Part shown: positions 10,385-20,404 of the stretch, one piece after another
Numbering within the stretch: position 1 is the stretch's first letter
How the letters are laid out: the number at the start of each line of letters is the position of its first letter
Assembly (NCBI GenBank): GCA_946894095.1
Contig: OX335653.1
Coordinates: 4,655,001 to 4,719,000, forward strand
Reading direction: 5' to 3'
Source of the DNA: Incurvaria masculella
Lineage: Eukaryota > Arthropoda > Insecta > Lepidoptera > Incurvariidae
DNA: 64,000 bases
The notes under the pieces: generated by a model
The model's database searches: none
Seen by the model: the letters and a program-made list of their open reading frames with translations, nothing else
What the model was told of the DNA's origin: nothing
Position numbers and translations under genes: made by a program

Positions 10385-10740
10385 CTGCAGAAGACATTTT
10401 TCTAAATTATGTCAATGATTGCGCTGAAACGTGGAAGAAACTCAGAGGATAGGTAAGGATGCGTAGGTGTAGAGGAGGTATTCATTTTAAATCATAGAAC
10501 ATCATGAAAATCTACCAATTTATATTAAGAAAGCGAGAAACACAGTCTTAATATTAGCCAAACATACCGCATCCCCCAAGGAATTATGTGACGTGACCTT
10601 CCTTCTATAAAAAAATAAACTGTAACAAAACATAGACCAATTTTAATTGTCACTTTGAGCATCTTTTAATCCAATAAGGTGATAACAACTCTAGCAGGAG
10701 GAGAGGACCTTTAGCTTCAAATTAATTTATAATCATTTAA

Positions 10741-10853
10741 CAGCTCGCATTCGTGACGAAATGCAACTGAGAAGTAAGAAAGTGGCGCATGGATGGATGG
10801 GGATCGAGTTCAAGACATATAGATAACATAGAATGGAGGTTATGAGCCGCTCT
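10741..10853 (-). mobile_element. tRNA-derived SINE remnant (duplicated copy)
   Basis: Short, diverged counterpart of 10023-10149, ending in the same gccgctctgactccg block. It forms part of the exon 6/7 segmental duplication. Confidence 0.6.
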
Positions 10854-10907
10854 GACTCCGCTATTCAAAATGTGGGCCTATTTATAGTGGATGCAGGGTG
10901 GTTATGT

Positions 10908-11179
10908 TCATTTCGTATCGAAATTATCTCGTCCTCTATCGTGTAGAGCAGTGTTTTTCAACCTTTTTGAATGCATGGATGCAGCGTGGTTATGTTCATT
11001 TCGCTTAGAAATGATCTCGTCCTCTATCGTGTAGAGTATCGCCTTGCAGCCCCTGTTGCAGTGGGTGGAGCATTCCCAGCGCGACTTGAGACCGGTGCTG
11101 GACTGTCGCCGGAACGTGTGTCCGGTGGCCAGCTGAATCATTCGTCTGCCTCGCTGCGACAGCACAAACTTGGCCGCCT
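10908..11179 (-). CDS. mod(mdg4): FLYWCH exon 7 with extended tail
   Basis: Acceptor AG is at 11180-11181, starting AAKFVLSQRGRRMIQLATGH. 89 residues. Ligands are in WECSTHCNRGC and RNEHNH as in exon 6. After HNHAAS the frame continues about 22 residues (from MHSKRLKN to NFDTK) because a second copy of the exon's own 3' end (about 10873-10950) follows and is read in another frame. The longer C-terminus is therefore a by-product of a partial duplication. Confidence 0.82.
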
Positions 11180-11259
11180 CTGCTGAAGACAATGTTTGAC
11201 GAGATTTTTGTAAAGATTGCGAAGAAACGCGGAAGAAAATGTAAAGGACCCACCTTTAC

Positions 11260-11500
11260 CTTTTCTTCTAATAAGATGGTGGAGGTCATTAACGTATAAG
11301 TTGAAGAGGTTCGGTGAGGTCAACCCACTCTGTCTGAGTCCGCAACTCAATCTATAGCTTTCTGATAGCCTGGAACCCCATCGCAAGCTATTCGATTGGT
11401 TGGTAAACCAGAACCTGAGAATTTGGGTGATCTCATCTGGAACCTGGGTCACTTCTCCCTCAGCTTCTCGTAACAGATTGTTACGAGAAAAGTAGTTTAC
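11260..11500 (-). pseudogene. Non-LTR reverse transcriptase fragment
   Basis: Minus-strand frame contains CGLRQSGLTSPNLFNLYVND, matching the RT palm motif (CGVRQGGLTSP-LFNLY-N type) of insect LINEs. The catalytic YxDD is absent, and the frame runs out in FTFSSAFLRN-like sequence. A short dead fragment in the intron upstream of exon 7. Confidence 0.75.
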
Positions 11501-12239
11501 CTCGGGATGATTTAATGTAAGTATAAAATTGAAACAACGATTTTCAAATAAATTAAATTTTAATGCTCTAATCATTCACTGGTTGATTTCATTAAGTCTG
11601 ATTTACCAAATGTTTTTTTTTATGTAAAGCGCGGCACATGGTGTACGCCAGGACCTCTAAAGGTGCCCAATATATAGTACACAATACCCTACCTTCCTTC
11701 ACCTACTGGAAAAAAGGTCTTATTTCGTTAATTAAACAATACGTTTTGGAAACACCGCGTAGAGCCCGGGTACTGAAACATTCATTTTCATTTTATTAAT
11801 TACCACTTAGGCTAATCCACACATAATAGGGGAAGGGGACCAAATCCTAGCGATGTGGCAGATAAATGAGTTTGAGAAACGGATCGTTCTCAAAAGCCTA
11901 ATGTAAACCACAAGAGAGTGCTCTGATTCTCTGCGGCGGGTGCCCCAGATATAGGTAGAAAGGGGAGGAATAAGGGATGAAATTCCACAGAGCAAAGTGC
12001 ATGGTATTACTGAAGAACAAACTAAGCAACTCCACAAATCGTCCATGACAAAGGGACTTCAGGCCAACGGTGAGTTGTGAGTCCCACAAGACGGACCGCT
12101 CGGCGCTGAGTTGAGTCCAAGGACGCCAACAGGTACTGGGGACTACTCCCATATGTGGCTACAGTATTCTATCAGCGGCCTAATCTGTGATTTGTATGGA
12201 AGTAGTAATTGTACCAGTGAAAAGAACCTTCTCCAACGG

Positions 12240-12700
12240 TATAGGATCCCCAGTTTCTGCGATGCGATGAAGTCCAGTCCAAGGTTTGTTCAGTCCACAG
12301 TAATGGCATACACTGCTCTTAATGGTACTGGTTTTCATCTTCTGCGCAGTTTCGGAAGGTGATTGTGCTCGTCGACGAAGTGAATGATCTGATCGTCCAC
12401 CGTGTGCAGCACGGCGCGGCAGCCGCGGGTCATGTGCGTGGAGCACGGCCAGCGGGACTTCATGTTCACCGTGCTCTTCCTGTAGTACGTGTACCCGGCC
12501 ATCAGGATCAGCTGGTTGCCTCGCTTGGATTTCACGAACTGCGGCATGCCTGGAAACATTTACACATGTCGACTCTGGTCCAAGAATGTTACGTGGATGA
12601 GGTGTAGTTCGAGGCGGCAGCGAGGCAGAGCGAGTCAGCCTCGGTAGCCCGGTGGCGCGACGCCTTGCGATTCGATAAGCTCGGGAAGCACCTCTGAGCG
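12240..12700. repeat. Tandem segmental duplication, unit 1 (exon 8)
   Basis: The block from tataggatccccagtttctg through exon 8, its acceptor and the start of a 5S-SINE recurs at 12938-13400 at an offset of about 699 bp with high identity. The SINE head is present in both units, so it was inserted before the duplication. Confidence 0.85.
12335..12549 (-). CDS. mod(mdg4): FLYWCH exon 8
   Basis: Acceptor tgtttccag ends at 12550. 70 residues starting MPQFVKSKRGNQLILMAGYT. Ligands are in WPCSTHMTRGC and VDEHNH. It is distinctly GC-rich against the AT-rich introns. It differs from exon 9 at only a handful of codons (RKS/RQS, IIHF/IVHL), indicating recent duplication or conversion. Tail LPKLRRR. 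Confidence 0.9.
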
Positions 12701-12890
12701 CGGTTAGGTTTTGGATGAGTGAGCATTTTCAACCGTTGAGGCTGGCCTTGGTTCGGGTTTCACATAAAACTGCAGGTCCCCTTCCTTGCTTACTAGGTGG
12801 ACCGCCCGTTGTACCATCGCATTGAATGAACGATGGTCGAAGCGGCAATGAAAATTGTCCGTGTTTTCCTTCCAGTTAATTTTTTCCAGG
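12634..12890 (+). mobile_element. 5S-derived SINE (variant head)
   Basis: Head cctcggtagcccggtggcgc; 5S-like gagcgcggttaggttttgga with tgagtgag following; then the shared SINE body through cgaagcggcaatgaaaattg to the attttttcc border. The head carries gattcgataagct in place of the 5S-like gaagttaagcaacg of the copy at 39467. Confidence 0.8.
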
Positions 12891-12937
12891 TCAGTTTGGT
12901 TTTATCCATCCATATCCATTTAAGGTATAGGACAATA

Positions 12938-13400
12938 GTATAGGATCCCCGGTTTCTGTGATGCAATTAAGTCCAGTCCTAGATTTGTTCAGTCCACAGT
13001 AATGGCATACACTGCTCTTAATGGTACTGGTTTTCATCTTCTGCGCAGTTTCGGAAGGTGATTGTGCTCGTCGACGAGGTGAACGATCTGATCGTCCACC
13101 GTGTGCAGCACGGCGCGGCAGCCGCGGGTCATGTGCGTGGAGCACGGCCAGCGCGACTTCATGTTCACCGTGCTCTGCCGGTAGTACGTGTACCCGGCGA
13201 TCAGGATCAGCTGGTTGCCTCTCTTGGATTTCACGAACTGCGGCATGCCTGGAAACATTTATACATGTCGAGTCTGGTCCACCAATGTTACTTAGATGAG
13301 GTGTAGTGCGAGGCCAAAGCAAGGCGAAGCGAGTCAGCCTCGGTAGCCCGGTGGCGCGACACCTTGAGATTCGATAAGCTGGAAAAGCACCCTTTGAGCG
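12938..13400. repeat. Tandem segmental duplication, unit 2 (exon 9)
   Basis: Second unit of the block described at 12240-12700. It includes exon 9 and the 5S-SINE head, which here stops near 13426. Confidence 0.85.
13034..13248 (-). CDS. mod(mdg4): FLYWCH exon 9
   Basis: Acceptor AG is at 13249-13250. 70 residues starting MPQFVKSKRGNQLILIAGYT. Ligands are in WPCSTHMTRGC and VDEHNH. Near-twin of exon 8. The changes are mostly conservative, so both copies look maintained. Confidence 0.9.
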
Positions 13401-13425
13401 CGGTTCCTTTGAGGCTCTGGATCGG
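13329..13425 (+). mobile_element. 5S-derived SINE head fragment
   Basis: cctcggtagcccggtggcgc head up to ctctggatcgg, cut off by an oppositely oriented tRNA-SINE at 13426. Confidence 0.75.
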
Positions 13426-13832
13426 TTTTTTTTATGTAACCTGACATGGATGGCTAATACCACACAACAACCGTTATGATATTAGCCCAATACACCAGAT
13501 TCCCGAAGGAATAAGGTGCGATGCCAGGAACTTCCCTTTATGAGCACGGCTACATTGAACTGGATGAAAAACACGGACAATTTTTCATTGCCGCTTCGAC
13601 CATCTTTCATCCAACGCGATGGTACTAACCCGGGCGGGTTTAAACCCTACCACCTAGTAGGGGAAGGGGATCTACAGTTTTACATGGATTCCGAACCATT
13701 GAGCAGCTCGCATTCGTGACGAAATGCACTTATCGAACTCGGAAAGAGAAAGACAGTGGTGCATGTCGGAATTGAACCCAGACCTCTTGTACGCTAGGCC
13801 AGACCCCGCGCGACTAGGCTACGAGCCGCTCA
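13426..13832 (-). mobile_element. tRNA-derived SINE, near full length
   Basis: Minus orientation: head gagcggctcgtagcctagtc with A box, B box ggtctgggttcaat, the gtgcatttcgtcacgaatg domain, the shared body (accatcgcgttggatgaaag, cgaagcggcaatg), then the ggtattagccatccatg tail and a poly(A)-like end. One of the best tRNA-headed copies. Confidence 0.88.
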
Positions 13833-13847
13833 ACCATTATAACTACC

Positions 13848-13965
13848 ATGTCCCCATTTTCAACAGTCGAGGCTGGCCGTGGTTCGTATTCCACGCAAAA
13901 CTGTAGGTCCCCTTCCTTACTTACTAGGTGGTAGGGTTACCCGCCTGGATAGGTACCATCACATT
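13848..13965 (+). mobile_element. SINE body fragment (5S family)
   Basis: Begins at the ttttcaac-gt-gaggctgg junction typical of the 5S-headed family and ends within the body at gtaccatcacat. Together with 13329-13425 it may be the interrupted remainder of one 5S-SINE. Confidence 0.65.
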
Positions 13966-14392
13966 TAGTTCTTCGACGTAAAAAAATATTATTGAGTCAT
14001 TCAGAAAGACAAGCACTCTGTAACACACGTTATAAACTGATCTTAAAATAACAAATCCAGCTTTATATATGTTTTAACCACTCCGAAAAGATGTCAAAAA
14101 ATGTCAACATTACGCGTCATTTACTTCAATATAAAATGTTTTCAGAATATTTTCCATCGTTACCTTTCATATGTTAATAGCACGGAGATCGTTTTTCTCC
14201 ACGGTTAATAATGTAAAAATTTAGATACCAAAACTTCCTCATTCTTCGTCGAGACGACAAATATTTTTTTTTTATTTCAGCCTACAAATTATTCTTAACA
14301 TAGCACATTATGATCAATTTTATTAAAGTTTTACAACTTACGCGGGACATAACTACAATATTTAGTTTGACGGCTTACCGGGCGTGTGAAAG

Positions 14393-15061
14393 TTGGGTCA
14401 TACGGTATATGGAAAACCGACCCATACCAACAGGTACCAACATGCATCCTCACATCACCACCCGGCACACTTACAATCGGTACCAAAATCACTTCTACAG
14501 AGAGCGGAACGTCTTTGTGATCCACTACACATTGCTGCGGAAATTAAATTCATTGAGACAGTGCTGCAAGGCAATGGGTATAAGGCAAGAGATTGGAGAA
14601 CCAGAAGGAAAGAACGACAACCACAGTATGACGTCAAGAGGCGAGCCGCATACCTGCCGTACATCAGGGGAGTGACAGACCGTATTGCGAGGATACTGAG
14701 GAGATCCAGCATACCAGCCGTGCTGTATCCTCAACGCAAGGTCTCAGCCATGCTCCGATCAGTGAAGGACAAGGTACAATTACTCGCCGCTGGCGTCTAC
14801 AGAGTTCCGTGTTCATGCGGTAAATCGTACATTGGCCAAACGAAGAGGAGCGTCAGCACACGCATCACGGAGCACATATGGGCGGTTAAGAACAGAGATA
14901 TTACGAAGTCAGCGCTGTGTGAGCATGCAGAATCTGGACCTGGGCACTGGTTGAGGTTTGATCAGGTGAAAGTACCTGAACAACGAAACCTCCCACGAAT
15001 CATTCGGGAGTCCATCGTGAAGATTCCTACCGTCTTTCGCCCATATGGAAACCCGTGCTGA
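14393..15061 (+). pseudogene. GIY-YIG endonuclease domain of Penelope-like element
   Basis: A 222-codon open frame. The first part, GHTVYGKPTHTNRYQHASSHHH, matches the end of Penelope RTs; PYIRGVTDRIARIL follows. The endonuclease core is GVYRVPCSCGKSYIGQTKRS (about residues 134-153), where VYRV-YIG stands for GIY-YIG, then R and TEH downstream. The domain nicks target DNA during insertion. It is 5'-truncated, so the element is not autonomous. The first Met is incidental. Confidence 0.85.
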
Positions 15062-15253
15062 ATAAGCTGAAAACTGAATTTCGGAGAGGTGCACCGACAA
15101 CAGACGTCGAGGAAAACACAGTCAGCGTGTTTTGCACTTCACATGAAATTCGGACCGCAGCTAATCCTCAAGAAAATGTACGAGTGTTGCCATGGACGCT
15201 GAGAAGTGAAGCAAAGCGGCGGGTATCCAGTAACGTGCCTACCTCCGTCGCGA

Positions 15254-15316
15254 CAGGCACGTTCTCCTGAAGATGGAGCCCATGTGAGGCTCCGAAACGT
15301 CGAGCAGCACGTCCTG
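15254..15316 (+). ncRNA. Hammerhead-ribozyme-like motif in Penelope end
   Basis: Core CTGAAGA (15267-15273), stem II GGAGCC/GGCTCC (15275-15280 with 15288-15293, 7-nt loop), then GAAA (15294-15297) and cgtc with a possible cleavage after 15301. Stem I pairs ctc/gag next to the core and CAGG/CCTG (15254-15257 with 15313-15316) across an internal loop. ACGT as stem III is self-complementary, as in dimer-acting Penelope hammerheads. The extra U after CTGAAGA is a deviation. Activity is untested. Confidence 0.6.
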
Positions 15317-15425
15317 CTCCTCACACGCGCGGTAAGCCGTCAAACTAAATATTGTAATTTTATTAAAGCTTTTTTCACGGATGTGAAAAACAATCAAAAG
15401 CGTGTCTTCTACTTCAATCACAAAC

Positions 15426-15637
15426 TCAGCCATCTTTTTTCGACGAAGGATGGTTATGTTCGTTATTTATTGAGACTATATCGTCTTCTATCAAGTGCAA
15501 GACAGCCTTGCAGCCTTTGCTGTTATGTGTCGAGCACGACCAGCGACTCTTCATATTTTTTGTTTGCCTTTGTCGACTGAAGGTATAACTCGCTAACTGG
15601 ATCAATTGTTTTCCCCGACTCGACGTTATGTACGTTG
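15426..15637 (-). CDS. mod(mdg4): FLYWCH exon 10
   Basis: Acceptor cactttcag ends at 15638. 69 residues starting TYITSSRGKQLIQLASYTFS; the usual GY is SY. Ligands are in WSCSTHNSKGC and NNEHNH. First member of the large QLIQ-type subgroup (10, 11, 14, 16-20, 23). Total length of 212 nt recurs in many exons. A candidate poly(A) signal (tttatt on the plus strand, near 15358) lies in the Penelope border. Confidence 0.88.
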
Positions 15638-16334
15638 CTGAAAGTGAAAAAAAAATGTCATAAACATGGACACAAGATCTACTTGTAGCCAAGTATTCTA
15701 CAAAAATAATACATGTTACGAATGAATAAATTATTTATTGCGCAACATAGGAAAACCAATACAAGTACAACAATTCAAAAAAAGAACAAACTTGCACAAA
15801 GGCGGACATATCAATAAGAGTAATTTCTTCCAGTCAACCTTTGGGGTGATGAGGAAAGACAATTTAAAATATTTGGAGGTAGGAAAGGAAAAAGAATAAA
15901 ACAAATTAAAAAAAATATACATACATTATAAACATACATAAACCATAATTTACATAACAATACAAACATAATTTAAATTAAATAAACTAATATATATGAT
16001 ACAAAATACTAACAAATATATTGTATATCCACAATTTAGGAGTTTAATTTATAGGATAATGTATAATATTATAGTTTTTAATTTCTTTGTTGATTTTGTT
16101 GATAAGTTATTGAACTAAAGTTCAATTGTGGATGGAAATATATTAAAGGACCAAATTAAAACACAGATTATACCTTTAATAATAATAAATGTACAGGGGT
16201 AAAAGTAATATATTCAGATCTTATTTAAATAAAACTCCTTGGTTTTTAACTTCAAAGAGCCGATAGTTTGACAAGAGCGGACGGAGGTAGACAACGAGGG
16301 GGAGTTCCACAGACGTACTCTAGTTTCATTCATA

Positions 16335-16818
16335 CACGACTTTCTTTCTCGTTCTGAGATGGATAAGTAAGTGCATTTCGTTAGGAATATGAGCTGTCCT
16401 ATGGTTCGAAACCCATGTAAACTCCTTCCGCTAAAAGGTGGTAGGATTAAGTTCACCCTGGTTTGTTTGAAAAATGTTACGGCTTTTCACGCGGCAGGAA
16501 GAGACATTCTCCGACGTTTCGAGCCAATAATTCAGCCCGTTGTCAACGAAACGTCGGAGAATGTCTCTTCCTGCCGCGTGAAAAGCCGTAACATTTTTCA
16601 AACATGTCTAACGACCTCCTTAATCTCAAAAGTTTCACCCTGGTTCGTGAAAGAAAATATCGTCGAAGCGTCAAAGAAAAATATTCCGTGTTTACCATCC
16701 AGTTCAATGTAGCCGTGCTCATAAAGGGAATGCCCTGGCATGGCTCCTAATTGATTCATGCGGTGTATTGGGCTTACATATATCATGACTGTAGTTGTGA
16801 GGTATTAGCCATCCATGA
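16335..16818 (+). mobile_element. tRNA-derived SINE split by a foldback insertion
   Basis: Starts in the ctttctttctcgttctgaga region, runs to ttcaccctggtt (16452-16463), is interrupted by a 170-bp element, and resumes at the duplicated ttcaccctggtt (16634-16645) through the catccagttcaatgtagccg body to ggtattagccatccatg. Confidence 0.8.
16464..16633. mobile_element. Foldback element, 58-bp perfect arms
   Basis: Arms 16464-16521 and 16547-16604 are perfect reverse complements around a 25-bp centre. A 29-bp single-copy end (atgtctaacgacctcc region) follows. A 12-bp target duplication, ttcaccctggtt, flanks it. The arms contain cgaaacgtcgga, resembling the 3' half of a hammerhead, so it may derive from a Penelope-like end. 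Confidence 0.88.
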
Positions 16819-17176
16819 GCAGCTCATGGATGGCTTATTTTTAATTATATTCTAACAGGTTGGTATTTTTCTGCATAAACATGTTAAAATATAAATTTCC
16901 CTTACAAGTTTGCTTCAAAATTTCAAAGAACGGTCAAGCTAGTGGAATAAGTTTAATGATACAGATAAATGCCAAAGTCGAATGAAATACTAAAATATTA
17001 TAAACTCATAATAAACACACACATACAAATTTCAAATTATTAATTAAAAACTGTCCCGTATTAGATTTTGTGCAATTGACATATTTTCATAATGACATTA
17101 AAGTTCAATTAAAACTTTTATACATAAAATAATACGGGTCTTGTGAATTTATTTTCCCATAACTTAAATCATGAAC

Positions 17177-17388
17177 TTATATATATTTCGTAGATACAGG
17201 GTGATTATGTTCATTCCTAATTGAGACTATCTCATCTTCGACCATGTGCACAACCGCCTTGCAGAACTTGTTATTATGTGTTGAGCACCACCAGCGACTC
17301 TTCATATTTCTTGTCTTCCCGTGTTGGCTGAAGGTATAGCCTGATATTTGGATCAACTGGTTTCCGCGTCTGGACGTTATGTATTTTG
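17177..17388 (-). CDS. mod(mdg4): FLYWCH exon 11
   Basis: Acceptor ttgtttcag ends at 17389. 69 residues starting KYITSRRGNQLIQISGYTFS. Ligands are in WWCSTHNNKFC (KFC for KGC) and RNEHNH. Tail PVSTKYI then TAA. A candidate AATAAA (minus strand) lies at 17148-17153, about 24 nt past the stop. There is no Met near the 5' end, so it would be missed by start-codon searches. Confidence 0.88.
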
Positions 17389-17479
17389 CTGAAACAAAAA
17401 AATATATTTAATGAACACGAGCCGGCCGGACTCTACATAAATGAGAAATATAATTTACCCTCAGGGCTGGGAGAGGTAT

Positions 17480-17580
17480 TGTAGTTGTTGTGTATTGTGT
17501 GTTCATCATTCATAGGCAGCACACTGCACTCGGATTGTCATATTTTATCATTAGCCAGTTCAGCATTCACAGCGAAGAAT
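17480..17580 (+). repeat. Dispersed repeat, ccatagg-cag family
   Basis: cataggcagcacactgcact followed by cggattgtcatattttatca and agccagttcag. Copy of the family at 9270-9384. The rest of 17389-18440 shows nothing recognisable. Confidence 0.5.
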
Positions 17581-18469
17581 AACCGGCAAGAAACATCGCT
17601 GGATTGTTTTCAACCTCCACTTAGTCTAATTTAGGTAACATGTAATTAGTGCGGTAATGGTACATAACAGAATTCTCTTACTGTTTTTATAACTGAAGTA
17701 TTTTCCTATTCTTATCTTCTTTCAAAAGGTACTGCCCAATCTGTAAAAAAATTGTACTTTACCTATATAAACTGAACACATACACGCCATGTTTGTAGTC
17801 AGCCGTCTATCTAATCAGTTTGTGTAACCGTTTAAAGATCTGTCACACGTGTTATTTTCACCAAACGGTACTATTCCATCGGTTAAAATAACTGTTTCAT
17901 GTTAACTGTTTGCGCTCATTTATAGATAGTAACCGTAATTAAGATTAATCAGAGATATTATACCAAATGTGACTGAATTTCGTGTGCTAAAATAGAGAGC
18001 AGTGATTTTTTTTTTCAGAATAATAGTGACTTAAAACTAACGAAGCTACCTTTGATTAAAAAAGTACCATAATTCAAATGTGTCCGGTATTTTGTTTGTT
18101 GCGGCCGGGCGGGATCAAACCCGCTCCTCTTGGAACCTTCAGATAAATTTTGTCCTGCTCAAATATTGGGCAAGACCTGCTTTGGAATCTAGAATTTTCG
18201 GGAATGTGTTCTGAAGGCGTAATATCATGACAGCGAGTGTACTATAAGTTATTTATTGCAGATCTATTAAAAAGCAAAGAACCACGTAGGCAAAGTAATG
18301 TTAATACATTTATGTACTTCCAAGATTATTACTATGTTTACCCGTTCATAATACTTTCAAAGTATCTGGTGGCTCAGTAAGAACTTGAATTGTAGAAACC
18401 GAAATCAATATATTACTGTCATGTTTTATTTCTTAAAAAATTTACATATCTATGGAGGTAATGATGACA

Positions 18470-18680
18470 TTTACATTTGAAACAAAAAATCGGTTGAATG
18501 GCCACCGTTGCTTTGTTGCCAGAAATGCACTATTTTTCCGAAAATGTTGCAGTAAGGACTACTGGATTCTGTACATTTTACGTTCAATTTTGTTCTTTTA
18601 GTTCCTCGGTGGTCTCAAAATGGTAGGCATAGACCTTACTTTTAAAAAATCCCCAGATATTATTTTTGATTAAATTGTTA
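18470..18680 (-). pseudogene. Possible mariner/Tc1 transposase tail remnant
   Basis: Minus strand reads IWGFFKSKVYAYHFETTEEL then KEQN, stop. This resembles the C-terminal region after the last catalytic Asp of some mariner-like transposases (WGYLK-KVY...L...). No catalytic residues are visible and stops follow. A weak, degraded trace. Confidence 0.4.
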
Positions 18681-18950
18681 ATAGCCGCGGCAAAATGATC
18701 ACTTCACTTGATAACATTTTACCATTTTTGTAATGGGGTTTCACTATTAACAAACGTTCTTCCAAGCACGTTCTTCCAAGCAAACAGATAGCAACGAACA
18801 CACCATGTTCGTTGCTGTCTATGTTTATGTGCCGACTCAACAATTGACAGTCGAAAATTGCGCGCGATTCGAAATTCAAGTGTTTGCCGAGACATCTTTA
18901 CATCCAGAACACACATACCGTGAAATTGTTTTTAATAGTACGGATTCCTT

Positions 18951-19183
18951 TTAGATTTGATCGCCCGCTCGTCTAATATGTTTACTAGAGATAGGATGAT
19001 TGTGATCATTGTTCATCCAGATGATCTCATCTTGCAGAACGTAGACGAGAGCCTTGCAACCCTTGGTCATGTGCGTCGAGCAGCACCAGCGACTCTTCAC
19101 GTTGTTCTTTGGCCCCTGTTTGCTGAACGTGTAACCCGATATTAGCATCAGTGGGGCTCCCCTTATCGATTTTATAAATTTCA
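18951..19183 (-). CDS. mod(mdg4): FLYWCH exon 12
   Basis: Acceptor ttaattccag ends at 19184. 76 residues starting KFIKSIRGAPLMLISGYTFS. Ligands are in WCCSTHMTKGC and NNDHNH. GAPLMLIS defines a subgroup with 13, 15, 21, 22 and (weaker) 24. Long tail PISSKHIRRAGDQI. Exon and flanks are paralogous to exon 15, 3.5 kb away. Confidence 0.9.
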
Positions 19184-19290
19184 CTGGAATTAAATACAAA
19201 ACATTCAACGTCATATGTGTGTCACAAAAGTATGGAGATGTCTTGGCGGAGTGTCTAGATTAGAAGGATTTATTATGACGATATTTGGAA

Positions 19291-19464
19291 AACAAAATTA
19301 TGAAGTGAATGACACGATTGAAAGTTTTATTTAATCTATGACCTCTGCCAACGCCACCAGGAAGCGATGTGATGGTAAACAAAATTATGAAGTGAATGAC
19401 ATGATTGAACATTTTATTTAATATATGACCTCTGCCAACGCCACCAGGAAGCGATATGATGGTA
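19291..19464. repeat. 87-bp direct tandem duplication
   Basis: Two copies of an 87-bp unit (aacaaaattatgaagtgaat ... ccaccaggaagcgat-tgatgg). Related single blocks appear in the introns near 20820 and 62395. Confidence 0.8.
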
Positions 19465-19784
19465 TGAATGCATTTTAAAATATAGATAGTGTACGCAATG
19501 AATTTGTTTCAGAAATGCCAAACCATGAAATAATTACGCTTAACTGGAAAGTAACGAATTCATTATTTGATTATAGTTAACGAATCCACTAATGAAACAT
19601 ATTGAAATACATTCTTGCCCAATAATACGCTTTCATACATCACGCAATTATACACCACTCAAACAAACACATAGCACATTTTCAATTTTGTTTCCTCAGA
19701 TTAAACCACTCCATTACAAAGAATAGAGGCACTAATTGATGATTAATTTGAAGTTAAAGTTTCAGTTAAATAAATATTATTTTG

Positions 19785-19831
19785 CGTACCAAGCAGGTAC
19801 GAAAAAGTATATTTCGTACCTGCTTGGTACG
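19785..19831. repeat. Perfect 20-bp hairpin
   Basis: cgtaccaagcaggtacgaaa (19785-19804) and its exact reverse complement (19812-19831) around the 7-nt loop aagtata. It sits just left of the element at 19854 and resembles its outer sequence (tcgtac-aa-caggtacg at 6626 and 48146). Confidence 0.85.
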
Positions 19832-19853
19832 AAACAACAAGCAGGTTGCTTGT

Positions 19854-20180
19854 TCCAAGGAATGTGATATGCATGTATGTGTATAATGCCCACAACGCAG
19901 ATGAAGCATTAGATAAACGTATGTAGGTATAATCTTAAACACTGTGTTAGTAGGAGGCATTCATTAAGGGAGGAGGGACCGTAGGAGAATTCCAAATTAT
20001 AAGTATTCAGCCGGTGGCGCAATTGGTAGACGCAATACCCGCGAATGGTATGTTTTGCTGGTTCGGGTCCAGCCTTGCAGTATATTCGTAAAGTAGTTCT
20101 TTTTACTGGGCTCTTTCTTAAATTAATGTGTTCTTGCTTCACGGTCGATTAAACATACATATATATCACATTCCTTAATA
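19854..20180 (+). mobile_element. TIR element with tRNA-like core
   Basis: Outer inverted ends (ccaaggaatgtgatatgcat and atatatatcacattcctt). Internal gccggtggcgcaattggtag (A-box-like) and gctggttcgggtccagcc (B-box-like) resemble a tRNA SINE head. Its right edge lies 4 bp from the exon 13 stop. Confidence 0.7.
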
Positions 20181-20183
20181 TAG

Positions 20184-20404
20184 TTAAGGTTTACACATGT
20201 ATTTTTTGGAAACAGAATGGTTATGTTCATTCTTAATTAAGAGGATCTCTTCTTCGACGGTGTGCACAACCGCCTTGCATCCCTTACTACCATGGGTCGA
20301 GCACCACCAGCGACTCTTCTTATTTTTCATCGTTAACTGTTTGCTGAACGTATAACCTGATATGAGCATCAGTGGGGCTCCTCTCCTCGAAGTTTTGAAT
20401 TTTA
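20184..20404 (-). CDS. mod(mdg4): FLYWCH exon 13
   Basis: Acceptor ttactttcag ends at 20405. 72 residues starting KFKTSRRGAPLMLISGYTFS. Ligands are in WWCSTHGSKGC and KNEHNH. Tail SVSKKYMCKP; the last codons and TAA directly abut the transposon at 19854-20180, which may have altered the 3' end. Confidence 0.88.

Larger units (their letters stand above)
14329..15355 (+). mobile_element. Penelope-like element fragment
   Basis: Flanked by a 13-bp duplication aattttattaaag (14316-14328 and 15356-15368). The ends are inverted copies of about 33 bp with one mismatch (caatatttagtttgacggct at 14356, with the reverse complement ending near 15354). It contains the C-terminal GIY-YIG ORF and a hammerhead-like motif. 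The reverse transcriptase is lost. An inverted terminal copy joined to a truncated body is typical of this retroelement class. Confidence 0.85.

Noticed and set aside
16547..16570. Hammerhead in the foldback element
   Set aside because: Only the cgaaacgtcgga half is present. The CTGANGA core and a valid stem II were not found.
20009..20085. tRNA gene
   Set aside because: A and B box-like parts exist, but the arms do not fold into a complete tRNA and the sequence is repeated within a mobile element.
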